From Chara braunii (Eukaryota; Streptophyta; Charophyceae; Charales; Characeae): 29,090 bases of DNA. The DNA lies in the NCBI GenBank assembly GCA_003427395.1, contig BFEA01000296.1:631301-660390 (forward strand), written 5' to 3'. Below are positions 9,547 to 20,984 of this stretch, one piece after another; within the stretch, counting starts at the first letter, position 1, and every line of letters begins with the position of its first letter. The position numbers were made by a program, and so were the translations under genes. Under the pieces are notes generated by a model, which ran no database searches, was not told the DNA's origin, and saw nothing but the letters and a program-made list of their open reading frames with translations.

Positions 9547-10492
9547 AGATTCCGGGAGTGGTGTGGAGAGGCCCTATGTCCTTCGCTGCTTTTGGGCCTC
9601 GCTGCATCGCCACACAGCCTCTTGACACTTGACTTGGGGCAGTCAAGAGCTGTCAGAGCGGCAGCCTCTTGAAACCGTTTCAAGAGCAGCTGCCTCTTGA
9701 AAGATTGTAAACCCCAGCCTGCCTGCAACGCATGCGTTTCCAATGATCGTCCTTGGCCGAACCCTTGACGGACTTTCTATTTTCATTTTGAAGAGTTGTC
9801 AGGCCGTTATCCTGACGCCATGCGAAAAAAACAAAGCTGTATGACTGTCGTTTGGCATGGCCCTTTCGAGAGTGCTGTGGGGCGAGGGGCCGAAAACTCT
9901 TGAAAGCCCAGCTCTTGAGAACGTCTGACAGCTCTTGACATAGGGCCTCGCCACACCACTCTCGAATCTCGAAAATTCGAGAGTTGCCACCGCCACACAG
10001 CCTCCCGAAAAAAAAAGCCTCGGATGTCTTCGAGAGCTATCAGAACGCCGGTTTCGAGGGGCCTCTCGAAACGATGTTTGAGCCCAGCCTGCAGCTTCGG
10101 GGTTTTCGTGATACCGCCCGTCGGTGCTCGAGTTCGTGGTCCATTTCGAGAGCTGTCAGGCCATTTTGGACGGTAGTGAGCTGAAGGAGAGCAGCGCAAT
10201 CTCGAAAGCAACTCTCGAAAACGCACCTTCTTCGAGAGGCGGAAGGTGCCGGACACGCTTCCAATTCGAGAATTGGCTCCGCCACACAGCTCTACCGAAT
10301 CCGAGTTTGGCCGCGGAGAGCATCCACGTTCGAGAGGAAAATTTCGGGTGTGCTATGTGGCGAAGGGCCTTTTCCTCTCGAAAACCGCCCTCTCGAAAAG
10401 TTCTGACAGCCCTCGAATTTTTCCAAGATTCGAGAGTGGTGTGGCGAGGCCCATATTTCCCCGTTTCAAGAGTGGCGTGGAGAGGCCCTTTG
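9547..10492. repeat. Cluster of inverted TIR-like modules (TTCGAGAG...GAGGCCC)
   Basis: A ~27-bp module, TTCGAGAGTGGTGTGGCGAG then GCCC, recurs in both orientations. Forward-facing copies are at about 9547-9574, 9866-9893, 10345-10368, 10426-10452 and 10463-10488. Reverse-facing copies are at 9594-9625, 9943-9969, and partly 9984-10009 and 10266-10290. The copy at 9943-9969 is a perfect 27-base inverted match of 10426-10452. The pair 9547-9580 / 9937-9969 matches over ~33 bases with few changes. A second module, GAGAGCTGTCAG, also recurs. The reverse copies begin TAGGGCC/GGGCC, as some hAT termini do, but no target duplication was identified. Confidence 0.75.
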
Positions 10493-10834
10493 TATGATTA
10501 TGAAATCCAGTCAAACTTGGAAAAGGTACGTGAGATGATTGCTTTGTGAAGGAAGAGGAAACATTAAAAATCGGCGAAGGAAAGGGTTTTAGTGCAAAAG
10601 GAAAGGTCCTTTTTCCTTTTGTCTTTTGCCACTTGAACGCACCATTACAGTATCCATGCAAAATTGGTACTATTAACTTTAAGTGAAATGATTGCTAAGC
10701 ACAGGAACATAAGTAAAACAACGGTTTAAGAATAAAAAAAAACTCAAGTCTGAGGGTTTTTTTTTTTTTTTTTTCCTAATAACTCAGTCCGTTTTAGGGC
10801 CATGCCCAATGTCACAAACAAACAAACAAACAAA

Positions 10835-10879
<45 letters not shown>

Positions 10880-11399
10880 AAACAAAATGCAGAGGAAACA
10901 AATGAAAACACAAATGAAAGAAAGACCTTATGGCCAAGTGAATATGAACAACGGTATTCTATCACGTGCGCTGAGAGCATACTCTCCACTAGGACTTCTC
11001 CCCCCACTGAGATCTGGACGTCACCGGCGGTCAGATGCATCCAGGGCCAGCTATGATTGCAGTCTGATTCATCCAGGCAAGTCCTATTTTCTGTATGACC
11101 TGAGGGGCTGCCACGTGTGACGATGAACTTCCAGTCAGAAGTGACAACGTAAACCACCAGTTTGGGACCCAGCTGAACGAAAATTGTCACCATATGCCAG
11201 CCAAAGGAGGTCATTTGTTTTTCTTGGGGGGGGAGGAGGTTTTTCGTGCTCTCAAGGCAAGGCATGGTGATTCGTACTTGATGGGAAAATTAACTGTCAC
11301 CAGAACGCGCTGTTCTTTCTTTTATTTTTTTTTATTTTTTTTCAATAACTGGGTTTGATCTGGTAGAGGTCACAAAAATTGAATGCGCAGATCAGAGTT
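10493..11399. other. No gene recognised; (CAAA)n and poly(A) tract
   Basis: Positions 10816-10874 hold CAAA repeats running into a ~37-base A tract. A T run lies at 10758-10774. The open frames across this interval depend on low-complexity sequence and show no domain. Confidence 0.5.
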
Positions 11400-11971
11400 A
11401 GGGTCGGACCCCAAAGGAATGCGGAAAGGAAAAAGTTTGCCGGGACCACTCTCCTCGCGGAAAAGAAAGGCTGAAATGTCTTCCAAAATTCGTGGCCTGG
11501 AAGATCCCCTGTGGACGTTTTCACATCGTCCGCCGTCTGGAAAACGGAGAAGGGAGGAAATGAAGCTGCAAATTTGTGCCGAAATCCGAGCTCGGCCCTC
11601 TGAGCCGTCTTGAACTTTTCCAAAACCAGGTCCTGTGGATGGACCACGGATTGTTTGTCCAGGAGCTGCCAGAGGCCTTTTAAGCCGTTTCGTGCCGCAC
11701 CGGGTCCCGCACGTGCCGCCCCATGTCACCCACATCCACTGGCACGGCCATTTTTTTAGGTCCACCCACAGCCTCCCGGACAACAACCACTTTCCTTTTT
11801 TGGACTTCACCCAACAAACTTTCCTTTTACGGAAGAAAAAATAACGCTTTGCCACAAAACACACGCCGCGGTGGGGTCCCGGAAAAACACTTTTCCAACT
11901 TTCCAAAACAACTTGCCCGCTTTTCATGGCCACACGTCTTCTCCGTCCGCACCGCAGTGGGGTCCGACCCT
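11400..11971. repeat. Inverted-repeat-bounded GGTCC/GGACC-rich block
   Basis: AGGGTCGGACCCC (11400-11412) is the perfect inverse of GGGGTCCGACCCT (11959-11971). Inside each end there is a further partial match (AATGCGGA versus GGTGCGGAC read inward). The interior is rich in TGGAAAA/TTTTCC and GGACC/GGTCC motifs that continue to about 12350. A 251-codon minus frame crosses it (12125-11370), but it is basic, low in complexity and without motifs, so I do not call it a gene. It is possibly an old TIR element. Confidence 0.5.
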
Positions 11972-13261
11972 TATATGGGTCGTTGACTAAGTCACTAAGG
12001 CCTGGACCACACAGGACAAAATCGTGGAAAAGTCGTGGAAAAGATGGTCCAGAAGAACGTTTCCATTGCCCGGAAGAGCTCTTCAGAGACTCCACTGGAA
12101 GAAAGAGGCCGTTCTGGAAAAGCAATTTTTGGAGGTGCGGGCGGTTTTCCGGGGCCCCACCGCCTGGAAAACGCAGTCCGGGAAACTGGACTCCCGTGTT
12201 TTCACATGTGTTTTCGGGTGGAAAACCGTCACTGGATGACTTTCAGTCGGAATTTTGTGCCATTTCCAGAGGGTAGGGGGGGGGGCATGTCTTCGTTGGA
12301 AACTCCGTCCGGAAACTGGTGGTCCTTCCATGGTCCGAGCCTGCACGTCCCGTGGTCCAATAGCGACCGAGGCGGACATTGTCTTGTCACCCACAAACGT
12401 GTCCCGCTGTCGAGCGCATCGGTCCAGCACCGCACTAAACGGGGCGGGACCCTCCCGGCCGCGTCACGCAGGAGTTGGTCTATTCCTCATCACGATACTC
12501 ATGGAGCTTCCGCAAGCCGCTCCGGCCGAGTGCGCCAGCCATACCTCTTGTGAGCCCCTACGATAGGATAGGGCCTACGTGAGGAACGACTACCCTTCAC
12601 CTTACGGGAGTAGTCACCTTCCTTCGATAGGCGTATCCCCACCGAGCTACCAGTTCACACTACAAAAGCTAATCGGCTGCAATCGCAGAGGTGGACCAGC
12701 CGAGGGCATTTCTTGTTCGATGTAGCATAGGGGGTACGCGCGATTTTACGCCTCTATCGGACCCGCACACTGTCGCACTTTTTCCAGTCGGGCCACTTCA
12801 GGCGACCGGAATGCCAACAGGCTGTCACGCAGGGTTTTGTATGTGATTGCAATAAATAAAATAAATTAAATAATGCAAATTCCTTCCTGTTGTGTGCGTC
12901 CGGCTTCGAGCGAGACCCTTCAATTACAGTCTTCGTCGGTCCCCGGTCTTAGGAACTTTTATTTTGATTCGGAACAGCAGAGAATCATGCAAATAATAAT
13001 CGTAAAATTTATGGAGTGCTATGCATGCATCAATTATGCCAATCTGATTCTGAGAACTGTGACAGAATCATCCAAGAAAACAATCATCTAGCAAGAACGA
13101 TACAAGAAGCAAGACCGACTGACTGACTTGGGCAAAGACAGAGCCAAATGAATGAGAGAAGAATGATAACTCATAATATTCTCAGAGAGTACATATGGAA
13201 GAGAGCATGGCCAGCACCAATCAAGAGTCCTCACTCATCCCACTGAACTTCACTCTGTCTC
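11972..13261. other. No gene recognised
   Basis: The first 350 bases continue the TGGAAAA/GGTCC-rich texture. From 12350 to about 12840 it is GC-richer, then AT-rich. No domain, RNA gene or clear repeat was found. Confidence 0.4.
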
Positions 13262-13915
13262 TCACTTTGTTGTTCGTCGTTTAGGTTTCTTGCCATATCT
13301 CCGTACTCTCTGAGGTTGTGGCTTCTGAATGTAAAGCCACCTGAAGCCTACTAGTTCCAAACGTTTCCAGCCAAGACCCATGATACGGAAGTCAAGCATG
13401 GCACAAAATTCCTCCCATAGTGTGGGGAGATAGGGCTGAGAGAAAATGCCCCTCCTGAGATGTGGGAACTCAGAGGGTTCTGTCACCGCCTCGTAGTCAA
13501 TCTCTGCTGGCGATACGTATCTCTTGGCCAAGTCCACCAGTCCACCCCAATAAGAACCGTCAGTAAGGTAGTAGGGGACCGACGGTTTGGGATAGTCAAT
13601 CAAAAGTTTGGGGTCAAAGCTGTAGACTAGCTTTGTGCTCCACTGGAGTCTCTCAGTTGTCCATTGCACAAACCCGGCCGCTGCGGCCCAAACTGCATCA
13701 AAATGGGGGTGTGTCTCATTCCCCTTTTTCAGGAAGATCCGCAGGTCGGTGACTGTACCCTCAGCGAACTCAGTGAGGACGACGAAGATAGGCAGATCTT
13801 CTCGCTTGAATCCATCAATCCTAACATACTTGTAGGGGAAACTCTCTTTGGCAGCAATCAGGTTGAGGCTGTCAAGGACCGACTGGTCAACTGTGATGGG
13901 ATTGATCTCTCTCAT
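13262..13915 (-). CDS. Uncharacterised 217-residue protein
   Basis: This is the best candidate host-type coding sequence in the window, and I do not recognise the family. The ATG at 13913-13915 gives 217 residues. The frame is open further upstream to a TGA at 14015-14017, so up to 251 codons are free of stops, and an upstream exon or start is possible. The composition looks protein-like: seven tryptophans (for example FDAVWAAAAGFVQWTTERLQ near residues 72-92), a mix of acidic and hydrophobic stretches, and no low-complexity repeats. The C-terminus (QRVRRYGKKPKRRTTK) is strongly basic, like a nuclear-localisation or nucleic-acid-binding tail. No signal peptide or membrane segment is evident. 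It might be a transposon-encoded or lineage-specific protein. No poly(A) signal or promoter was assigned. Confidence 0.5.
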   Translation of the reverse strand: MREINPITVDQSVLDSLNLIAAKESFPYKYVRIDGFKREDLPIFVVLTEFAEGTVTDLRIFLKKGNETHPHFDAVWAAAAGFVQWTTERLQWSTKLVYSFDPKLLIDYPKPSVPYYLTDGSYWGGLVDLAKRYVSPAEIDYEAVTEPSEFPHLRRGIFSQPYLPTLWEEFCAMLDFRIMGLGWKRLELVGFRWLYIQKPQPQRVRRYGKKPKRRTTK

Positions 13916-14017
13916 GTGTTTGGATAAATAGTTACTCCCAGACAGGGGGAAAGGGACTGTTTGATTAACTGACGTCCACAGCGACCGAGCCGCACACTGT
14001 CCACTGAATAGACGTCA

Positions 14018-14300
14018 ATTACTATAGGACTGGCGGCCTCCGAACACCTGTTTGATTGCTGCTTGAAAGCCTTTTTAGTACTGTTCCAGGTGCTCCTTCT
14101 GAACGTTGTTTCTGGTTACTGCTTCTGAATGTTGTTTTCCAGACACTGTATCCGAATGCTGTTTTCCGGACACTGTATTTGAATGTTGAGCCCGAATGCC
14201 GACTAAGAAACTGAATGCCGCTGAGTATGCTCGGCTGAGAGCTGAATGCTGCTGAGATTCTTGATTGGACTACAGTTGAATGTTGATTAAATGTTGTTTG
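14018..14300. repeat. Degenerate TGAATG(C/T)TG-rich repeat region
   Basis: Many copies of TGAATGYTG or CGAATGC recur at irregular spacing, including CCAGACACTGTATCCGAATG and CCGGACACTGTATTTGAATG, about 34 bases apart. The minus strand is open across it (14477-14022) and reads as serine-rich repeats, probably by chance. Confidence 0.5.
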
Positions 14301-14445
14301 AATGCACATCGATATATTAAGACATGAAGTCATTGATTCACGTGTCACAGTACTGCAGAAAAGGAAGCTGCAGATTGTGGAAAAGCGCTTGCTTGTTAAA
14401 TGTTGATAAAGTCCTGGGGATGGTAACTCAGGTACTACTTTGAGT

Positions 14446-14691
14446 TCACGCGAGGCTCGCCCTTGCCCACTCCACACTTTCTAGTGAAGAGCCTGTACTG
14501 TGCAGTTTGTCATCCAACCCGTGAAAATAAATCACATATTCAATGTATTTTTTCACGTTTACCATCTGAACTGCGTGTTCGCGCTGAACCTGCCTATGGG
14601 CGTCCATATCCAGATACGCCTCCTCCTTCCATCCCCTTTTCTTGTCTCTGATAGAGCTGCACTTTACAACTAGCACCTCACTACCTTTCAT
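14446..14691 (-). CDS. Possible short coding fragment, unknown
   Basis: This 81-codon minus frame reads like ordinary protein (KKYIEYVIYFHGLDDKLHST near its C-terminal half) and has no low-complexity bias. It matches nothing I recognise, is short, and is overlapped by another open frame. It could be an exon fragment or chance. Confidence 0.15.
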   Translation of the reverse strand: MKGSEVLVVKCSSIRDKKRGWKEEAYLDMDAHRQVQREHAVQMVNVKKYIEYVIYFHGLDDKLHSTGSSLESVEWARASLA

Positions 14692-14871
14692 GTTTTCCCG
14701 CCGTGTCTAAACCCGAATATGCAGAACTTGGAAATTGCTTGTAAATGATCTTGCCTGATATCGTTCAGATTCTGAGATAGCTTGAGTTCACAGAGTCTGT
14801 TTTGTCAGTCCGTCAGACTTCCGCTTGAGTCTGCAAAAGGCTGTTTAAGTCCAGTCTAAGTTTGAGTTGTC

Positions 14872-15055
14872 TAAAACCGAGTCGAATTGTCTGAGACTAG
14901 TTGTCCGAATCTGAGTTTAGTTGTCTGAGTCTGGTTGTCTGAGCCTAGTTGTCTGAGTCTCGTCGTCTGAGTCTGGTTGTCTGAGTCTAGTTGTCTGAGT
15001 CTGGTTATCTGAGTCTGGTTGTCTGAGTCTAGTTGTCTGAGTTTGAGTTGTCTGT
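14872..15055. repeat. 14-bp minisatellite (GTTGTCTGAGTCTG)n
   Basis: Eight tight 14-bp units start at 14920, 14934, 14948, 14962, 14976, 14990, 15004 and 15018. A ninth, slightly changed unit is at 15032, and degenerate units lie on both sides. The last base alternates mostly between G and A, hinting at a 28-bp higher-order unit in part. Because 14 is not a multiple of 3, any translation repeats every 14 residues. Confidence 0.95.
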
Positions 15056-16351
15056 CAATCAAAGCGCAACTAGTATTGGGTTTGTTTTATATTTACCCGG
15101 CAGCGGGCTCCATTCAACTTTTGACATACAAGGTAACACTCGAGGCTTGTTCTTGGCCTCCATAGTGTTGACAGAGTCAGGTAAGGACAAGCTTGTTGAG
15201 GTGATGTGCACTCCCCCAGTATTATGACCACGTAGGATCTCAAATGTGACTCAAACAGGTTTTGTTCAACTTCAGTCCCAAATACTGGAGTATTCTCAGA
15301 GCGTGTGCCGTGCTGAGAGACCATCCAAACTGACCTTATTCAGACGTAACTCTAGGGCGCACGACTGCCCAACCAGCTTGTTGCAAGTCACCCAACAAGG
15401 CATGCGATGCGAGATTAAGAGCAACTCAAGAGTGGCAGCTAGTCACCATCCATAATAAATTTGGCCAATAAATACACAACTTTTTTTAAGATGCGCTACT
15501 TCTTGCCCATCAGAGAACTTACTCTAATCACAACCTCTACTACTCACCAAAGGCTTAAGGCATGATGGACCAGTGTAAACAGACAAACCACTCCTCTGAG
15601 CTTGGCTACTCAGTCCACATTTTGATCCCCTTAATGATCAAAATCGCGGTTGGGGATTTCGTCTGGACAGAGTTGTGAACCCAGAAAACAACAAATGAAT
15701 TATATAAATAAACAAATAAAAGGGAGTAAGAGTAAGTACTCCTCATCTGATTGGATTGATCACGAGCTTTCCTCATTCGAATCACTGTCAGCCAACCACT
15801 TATTTACCAGGCCGATTTCAGTACGCCTGCTCACGCATTCATGGTGACTGCAATTTCTGTATCCTCTGTTTTATTTCGAGATAGTTTTCAGTTAACCATC
15901 GAAATAACCTAGGGAATCAAAGTTAGTGAAAAAGGGCGGAATTGGCAATGCATGAATGATTGCTCGACCTGATCACTTTCAAAAAGTTGTCACAGGGCCA
16001 ATGACCATTCTACGAACCACTGATCTCCCCGTCAATCTCAATGTTTTTAGTTTTCTTATTAGGCCAGACAACAATGGGGATCAGAGCATTCGTCCAAAGC
16101 TCCTCTGGGCTTGCTTAGAAGAGGCAAGGATGAGATGAGAACTTAAAGGGCACAATAGGCGAGCCAAAAACAGACCTGCGTACCTACCTGCACTCGCTGA
16201 ATGTGCAAACCTTCAATCATGTATTCGCCTACTCACGTGGACACATGCATGGCTTGTATGTTCACGCACTCAGTCGTTTTCAAGTCACAACAACCACAAA
16301 TAGGCATTCGATTAGACGAGCACGTGTAAACCCGGACGGTCATGCGCTCAT
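15056..16351. other. No gene recognised
   Basis: Unremarkable sequence with short frames only. One perfect 8-bp hairpin, TTTTGATC...GATCAAAA, lies at 15620-15643. Confidence 0.4.
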
Positions 16352-16449
16352 GCAGTCACACAATATAGCCGCGCAGTGCAGTCACACTATGTAATCATGC
16401 GGCGTAGTCACACAGTGTAATCACGCGGCGTAGTCACACGGTGTGATCA
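16352..16449. repeat. 26-bp tandem repeat, 3.8 copies
   Basis: Units start at 16352, 16378, 16404 and 16430 (partial). The cleanest begins GTAGTCACACAGTGTAATCA and ends CGCGGC. The first unit is the most diverged. Confidence 0.93.
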
Positions 16450-17776
16450 ACACTGTGCATTCATACGCAGGTGAAAGGAAAAAGAAAAGGGGTATGAATC
16501 CCTATTGTATTTGTAATCTCCGCTTTCGCGCGGCTTAAGCTCATGAATACAAGGGCAGCACGTCTTTTTAACCTTGCCAAGAGATCAAATAACCCACTCA
16601 ATACAAGTAGCACATCCAAACAGACAGCGCCTGGTCATGCTTATACCAAAAATATTCAACTCCAGCCTCACTAACATCTCAAGCCAACCTCCTGTACGTT
16701 GGATTACCTCCGAGGCAGGTATGTTTTGAATCGTTGTTACGAACTAGGGCTACTCCCTTGTTCGACCGCTTACACAGTCTACTGAGGGCTTATATCTTCG
16801 TCACTGTGCAACATGAACAATTAATGACGATCAGTCGCACTGATTATCCGAACTAAGAGAGAGACTAAAATTAGTGGAAACAAAAGGGGAGTGTATCTTG
16901 CACGAGTCAGCATCTTACTTGAAGGTTTGGCTGGGACAGTTATAAAAAAAACGTGTGAATGACCCTTGATTGCCATCCCCTTTTCAGGCTGAAAGTCACA
17001 TGAGGGTGATGAGACAGGTGGTCGTTAGGGCGGGCACTTCGAACTGGTAAGTGAAATCCCCCTCCGAAGCAAGAGCCCCCCCTACCCCTCGTTGATCTAG
17101 CTCGTCTCAAAATCCCTTTTGCACGCAGACAGTTGACCTCCTCTCTCACACTGGGTCCGTATACGCCATATGAAGCGCGCGCGTTGAATTCTCCAACGGT
17201 TTAACTATCAGAGAGGCAGTAGCAATGACCTTTGATCACATGACAAGCCAGCTATCCCGAGCGCGTATGCAAGCCCTTCTTCACTTCTTCACTTCACACA
17301 GCAGCATGAGTAGTGTTTTGACCGGTACTCGTGTGAACCACTTCATAAGATCCTTTGCGACCATACTCAACATGGCATGTGACCGATGTTGTTCCCGTCA
17401 AATAAACAGCCGAGACACATCATCTGCAGTTCGCTCACACACTGCTAGTGACGCGAGAGTGTCAATAGGAGGCAGACAGCGCGCGAAGGACTATCCAGAC
17501 ATCAGTCAGAACTCACTCCAAGATTCTTCGAAATGACCAACCTAGCTTGACCACTCACTAACTCCCCCGCCACAGCCTGAAGATCCCCGAAAAGTTGCGC
17601 AGTCGCAAGACTTCCCCTGACAAACTGCGGAGACAGTAGTTGACGTCAATCCCATACTGCAAGCTCGCTTTGCGCTTCACTCTCTCGAAATGTCTCTCTT
17701 CCACTGACTTTTTCCTCGCTGCCTCAAACCCTGCCACGTGCCGCCCGTGCCCGCGCGTGTCACTGCTTCGGGTTCA
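16450..17776. other. No gene recognised
   Basis: Mixed sequence without recognisable coding motifs or repeats. Short open frames on both strands look like chance. Confidence 0.4.
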
Positions 17777-18328
17777 GTCCCGCATTCCTCGAAGGTCCGG
17801 GCCCTGTTGGCCTCGCTGTCGTGAGTTCACTTCGGGCCCGCGCTCCACCGGGGCTGCCAATGGGTGGTTTCGGCGGATCTGGTCCAGTCCATGCCAGGAC
17901 TGGACATCCGCTTCGCGGTCACTTATTTCCGACTCCCCTTCTGAATCCCTATCATTGTGTTATTCCTCCCTTGGCGTAGTCCCGGTTGACGAGCCGTCCT
18001 CGTGGTAGGTGACCGTTACCCGCATACTCGCAGTCACCCCGTCTCGCCTGCACCTCCACTCGGCCCTGTTGCGCGCCTCGGTAACCGCAGCTTGCAGTCC
18101 TTCGTCCCTCCTCATCTCCTGCTCCTTACCACCACACACGTTAACTTTTAGCCTCACCTCCCCATCCGGCTTACCGTAGGTCAGTATAGTTTCCACAACA
18201 ATGCCCTTCTCGTCCTCTCGCTCCCACATCCAGGAATACTTCATGTATCGCGGCAGGTAACCACGCATGCCATTTCGGTCCGCCATAGCCGCTCGGAATA
18301 GCCTGGCCTCTTTCCCAAGTGCGTGCAC
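17777..18328 (-). pseudogene. Weak candidate coding region, unknown, with in-frame stop
   Basis: A minus frame from 18328 to a TAA at 17960-17962 gives 122 residues (possible starts: GTG at 18328 or an internal ATG at AAMADRNGMRG). The middle reads like real protein (GIVVETILTYGKPDGEVRLK). After the TAA the same frame stays open for 61 more codons with a similarly hydrophilic composition (DREADVQSWHGLDQ), ending at 17774-17776. That suggests either one gene broken by a nonsense mutation or coincidence. I recognise no family. Confidence 0.25.
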
Positions 18329-20924
18329 TTGGATAAGTCACACTAGCCCTAGCTTCTACCCTCTGGTCACAGACTAGCGACATCAAGGCAACAAGATAAC
18401 TCGCGGACACCCACAGCAAGCCCTCTGATAGCCAGGCTCCCTTGTCTCTTATAGACCTGCCTCATACTCAAATCTCAGTACTCTAAACAGGGAGCTCGGG
18501 GTAGCCTTCAAGACTTGGTAAAAAAAAATTAAAGAATTAATAGAATAATTTTAAAAATTGCAATTTTTACACAAAGGAACCAAAGAAAAAGAATGAGAGG
18601 AAAAATAGAACACTTGTGGCCGCAACATCTACAGGTCTCCTACTATCGGCCCCTGTCGCTTCGTTTCATTGCGATGTGACAATAGTTCTGAGGTGGTGGT
18701 CTCATAACGGGACACCGACGTGCGTTTTTCTTTCTTTCAAAACTCGCCGTCGGTCTGTTGCCGTTGGGTACCCGCGTCCGATGGCAAGGAGGGGGCTTAT
18801 GACCCTCCACAGGGGGGGTGATAGGTTCCCTACCAATGCGGCCGCGGGTCGCCCCCCTTTTGAGATTGCTCCACGCGGAGCTCGGCCAAGTAGATCTGGC
18901 GCAAGCAATTTACGAGGGTCGGCCAGCCTAGGCCATCAGACAGTAGTCGCAGTCCAAAACTTGAACCGTCGGCCTCCCCTACGAAGTGGCAGAAACCAAA
19001 AGGGGGAAGCCACGCCAGAGAAATCGGAAAGTTAATAATAATCATTATAATAATAATAGTAAAAAAAAAGGAAGAAAAACTCAACGGTACAGTGACCCGA
19101 TATCGCTGGATTATCCCAGATTAAAGCAAGGGCCACGATCTGAGTGGAGTTCAGACGCTTAGCTTCCCTTTTCGCCCTCACACATTTTGCTTTCTTTTGC
19201 CTCTCTTATCTAGCTTTTCTTTTTGACAATGACCTGTCCCATGCACCTATCCCATAACCCGGTAAGGGGGTACTTGGCGCGCAGTAGAAAAGAAAGCGCC
19301 TATCCCTCTACCTCCGCGTCCCAGGGCAAACCCGGCAGCTACCACGACCACAGGCCGATTGTGTTTTGCTGTACAGCAGGGCGCCAAACCTGCGTGGACC
19401 AATGGAAAGCCCGGTGGCACACCTTTTGCCGAAGCAGGCACCAACAGGACCAGTGCACGTCAAGGTACGACCCGGGTACTGAAGATTGCAATTCAAGAAC
19501 ATACCTACAGACCGCGGACACCAAGCAGGGACTTGTTACAGGGAGGAGGGCCGAGACACCGCGCTCGCCGACAACGCGAACCGACGCCTTCGGGGGTTGA
19601 GGTCCCAAGCGCGACCCGTCGTCGGTCAACTAGGACGCTTCCCACACACCACTCGTACACCATTCTAAGAACATAAACATTAAAACGCACACACACGCAC
19701 AAAACGACACAAACAAAACAACGCAGACAATTCTAGTCCCTTCAGTAGTCATCCCATAACTTTCCGATGCGAAAATCGGATAGGCGACGCGAGCGAGACT
19801 TAGTATAAAATCGCGCGGGCGCAGGGCCTTCCCATATCGACTTGCATTGTATGAATATGCAAGTAGTCGCAATGATGACGTACTATGGAGTGCCCATAAT
19901 CAAGCGGTCCCTCGTGGGCTCGAGTACCGCTTATGACACTCAAGTGTCAAACTCGAAGTATCGTGAGGGTCTACCCCTCCACGATATTGCACGGTTGAAG
20001 GAACAGTCGTGCGGCCTCCGCGGCATCTCCGACCTTTAGGCTGAGTGTCCCGATGGCAGGACAAATAGGCTCTGCGCGGGGGGTGATCCCTTCCATGAAG
20101 AGTCTAGGACCTGGGATGTCATGGACAAGGACCTCGAATCCAGACCCAGGACCAACGTCCGACTAAGAAATCTTTAAAAAGTAAACAATCAGTGAAGAGA
20201 GAGAATTTTCCTTCCTTTCTCAACCTCGACCCCAATTAAACCTTTAAGCGTGGGTTCCTTAGGTCACGCGAAACATCCAAACGTAGGTACGTGTATATAT
20301 ATATGTAGTGGAGGTAAATATGTGATGATCACTTCTCACAATCACAGTGGGACTCCTCACAGCCATATATACGTATATGATCGCAGACAGTCAAATCCAA
20401 AGTCAGAACCACAGCACATACCTGCAATCACATCAAAGAGTCAACCAAAAATTCACACACTACATATAGTCAATTTCAATCATTCTCTATACGTATAGCC
20501 CTCGCTTTAGCCATGCAAGCCCCAACCTTTATCCAACCTTCCGTAATTAAATACTCAGTACCTTCGTTAAATGGTCATTCAATAAAAGTCAGGGTGAAAA
20601 CCTTAATAAAATAATAGAAACCACCAAGGCTAGATCCTTTTTAGGTTGAGTATTGAGGATGAATTGGAGTTGAGTCGTAAACCGACGAATCCGTAACCGA
20701 CCAATTATCAGTGATAACAAAAGATGACCCTCATGAGATCAAACTAATTCTATCCCAGATCCTGAATCAAATGATCAAGAAGACTTGTAGCACAAGACAG
20801 ACCAATACCCATGCTAAACTCATAAGTGTATGGAGAATAAAGCTCCATAGCACATTCTCACCCAAGGTCCTCCTACAAGCTAAGCCTAAGCCTACCTTTA
20901 AACCTGTACCCAATGCAAGGTAGA
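18329..20924. other. No gene recognised
   Basis: 18520-18600 and 19030-19075 are AT-rich runs bracketing a GC-rich block (18620-19020). 19650-19740 is A/C-rich. A perfect 7-bp palindrome, TGACACTCAAGTGTCA, is at 19934-19949. A short (TA)n run is near 20290. Nothing matches rRNA, tRNA or a known domain that I can identify. Confidence 0.4.
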
Positions 20925-20984
20925 CCTATGGCAGCATCTCCCCTATTCAAAGTGGATTGTCAGAATTGTCACCTGTCAAAATAT

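Noticed and set aside
11370-12125. 251-codon minus-strand frame
   Set aside because: It crosses a motif-repetitive TIR-like block, is compositionally odd (basic, W/G/R/K-rich), and has no recognisable domain; it is probably open by composition.
14018-14075. Short intron joining the 14022-14477 frame to the 13262-13915 frame
   Set aside because: A donor-like CAG/GTGT and an acceptor-like TTCAG exist about 55 bases apart, but joining them leads into the wrong frame.
14022-14477. 151-codon serine-rich minus frame
   Set aside because: Most of it translates the degenerate TGAATG repeat; no domain is seen.
18616-20100. rRNA-derived sequence
   Set aside because: The GC-rich texture suggested it, but no conserved rRNA core motif could be recognised.
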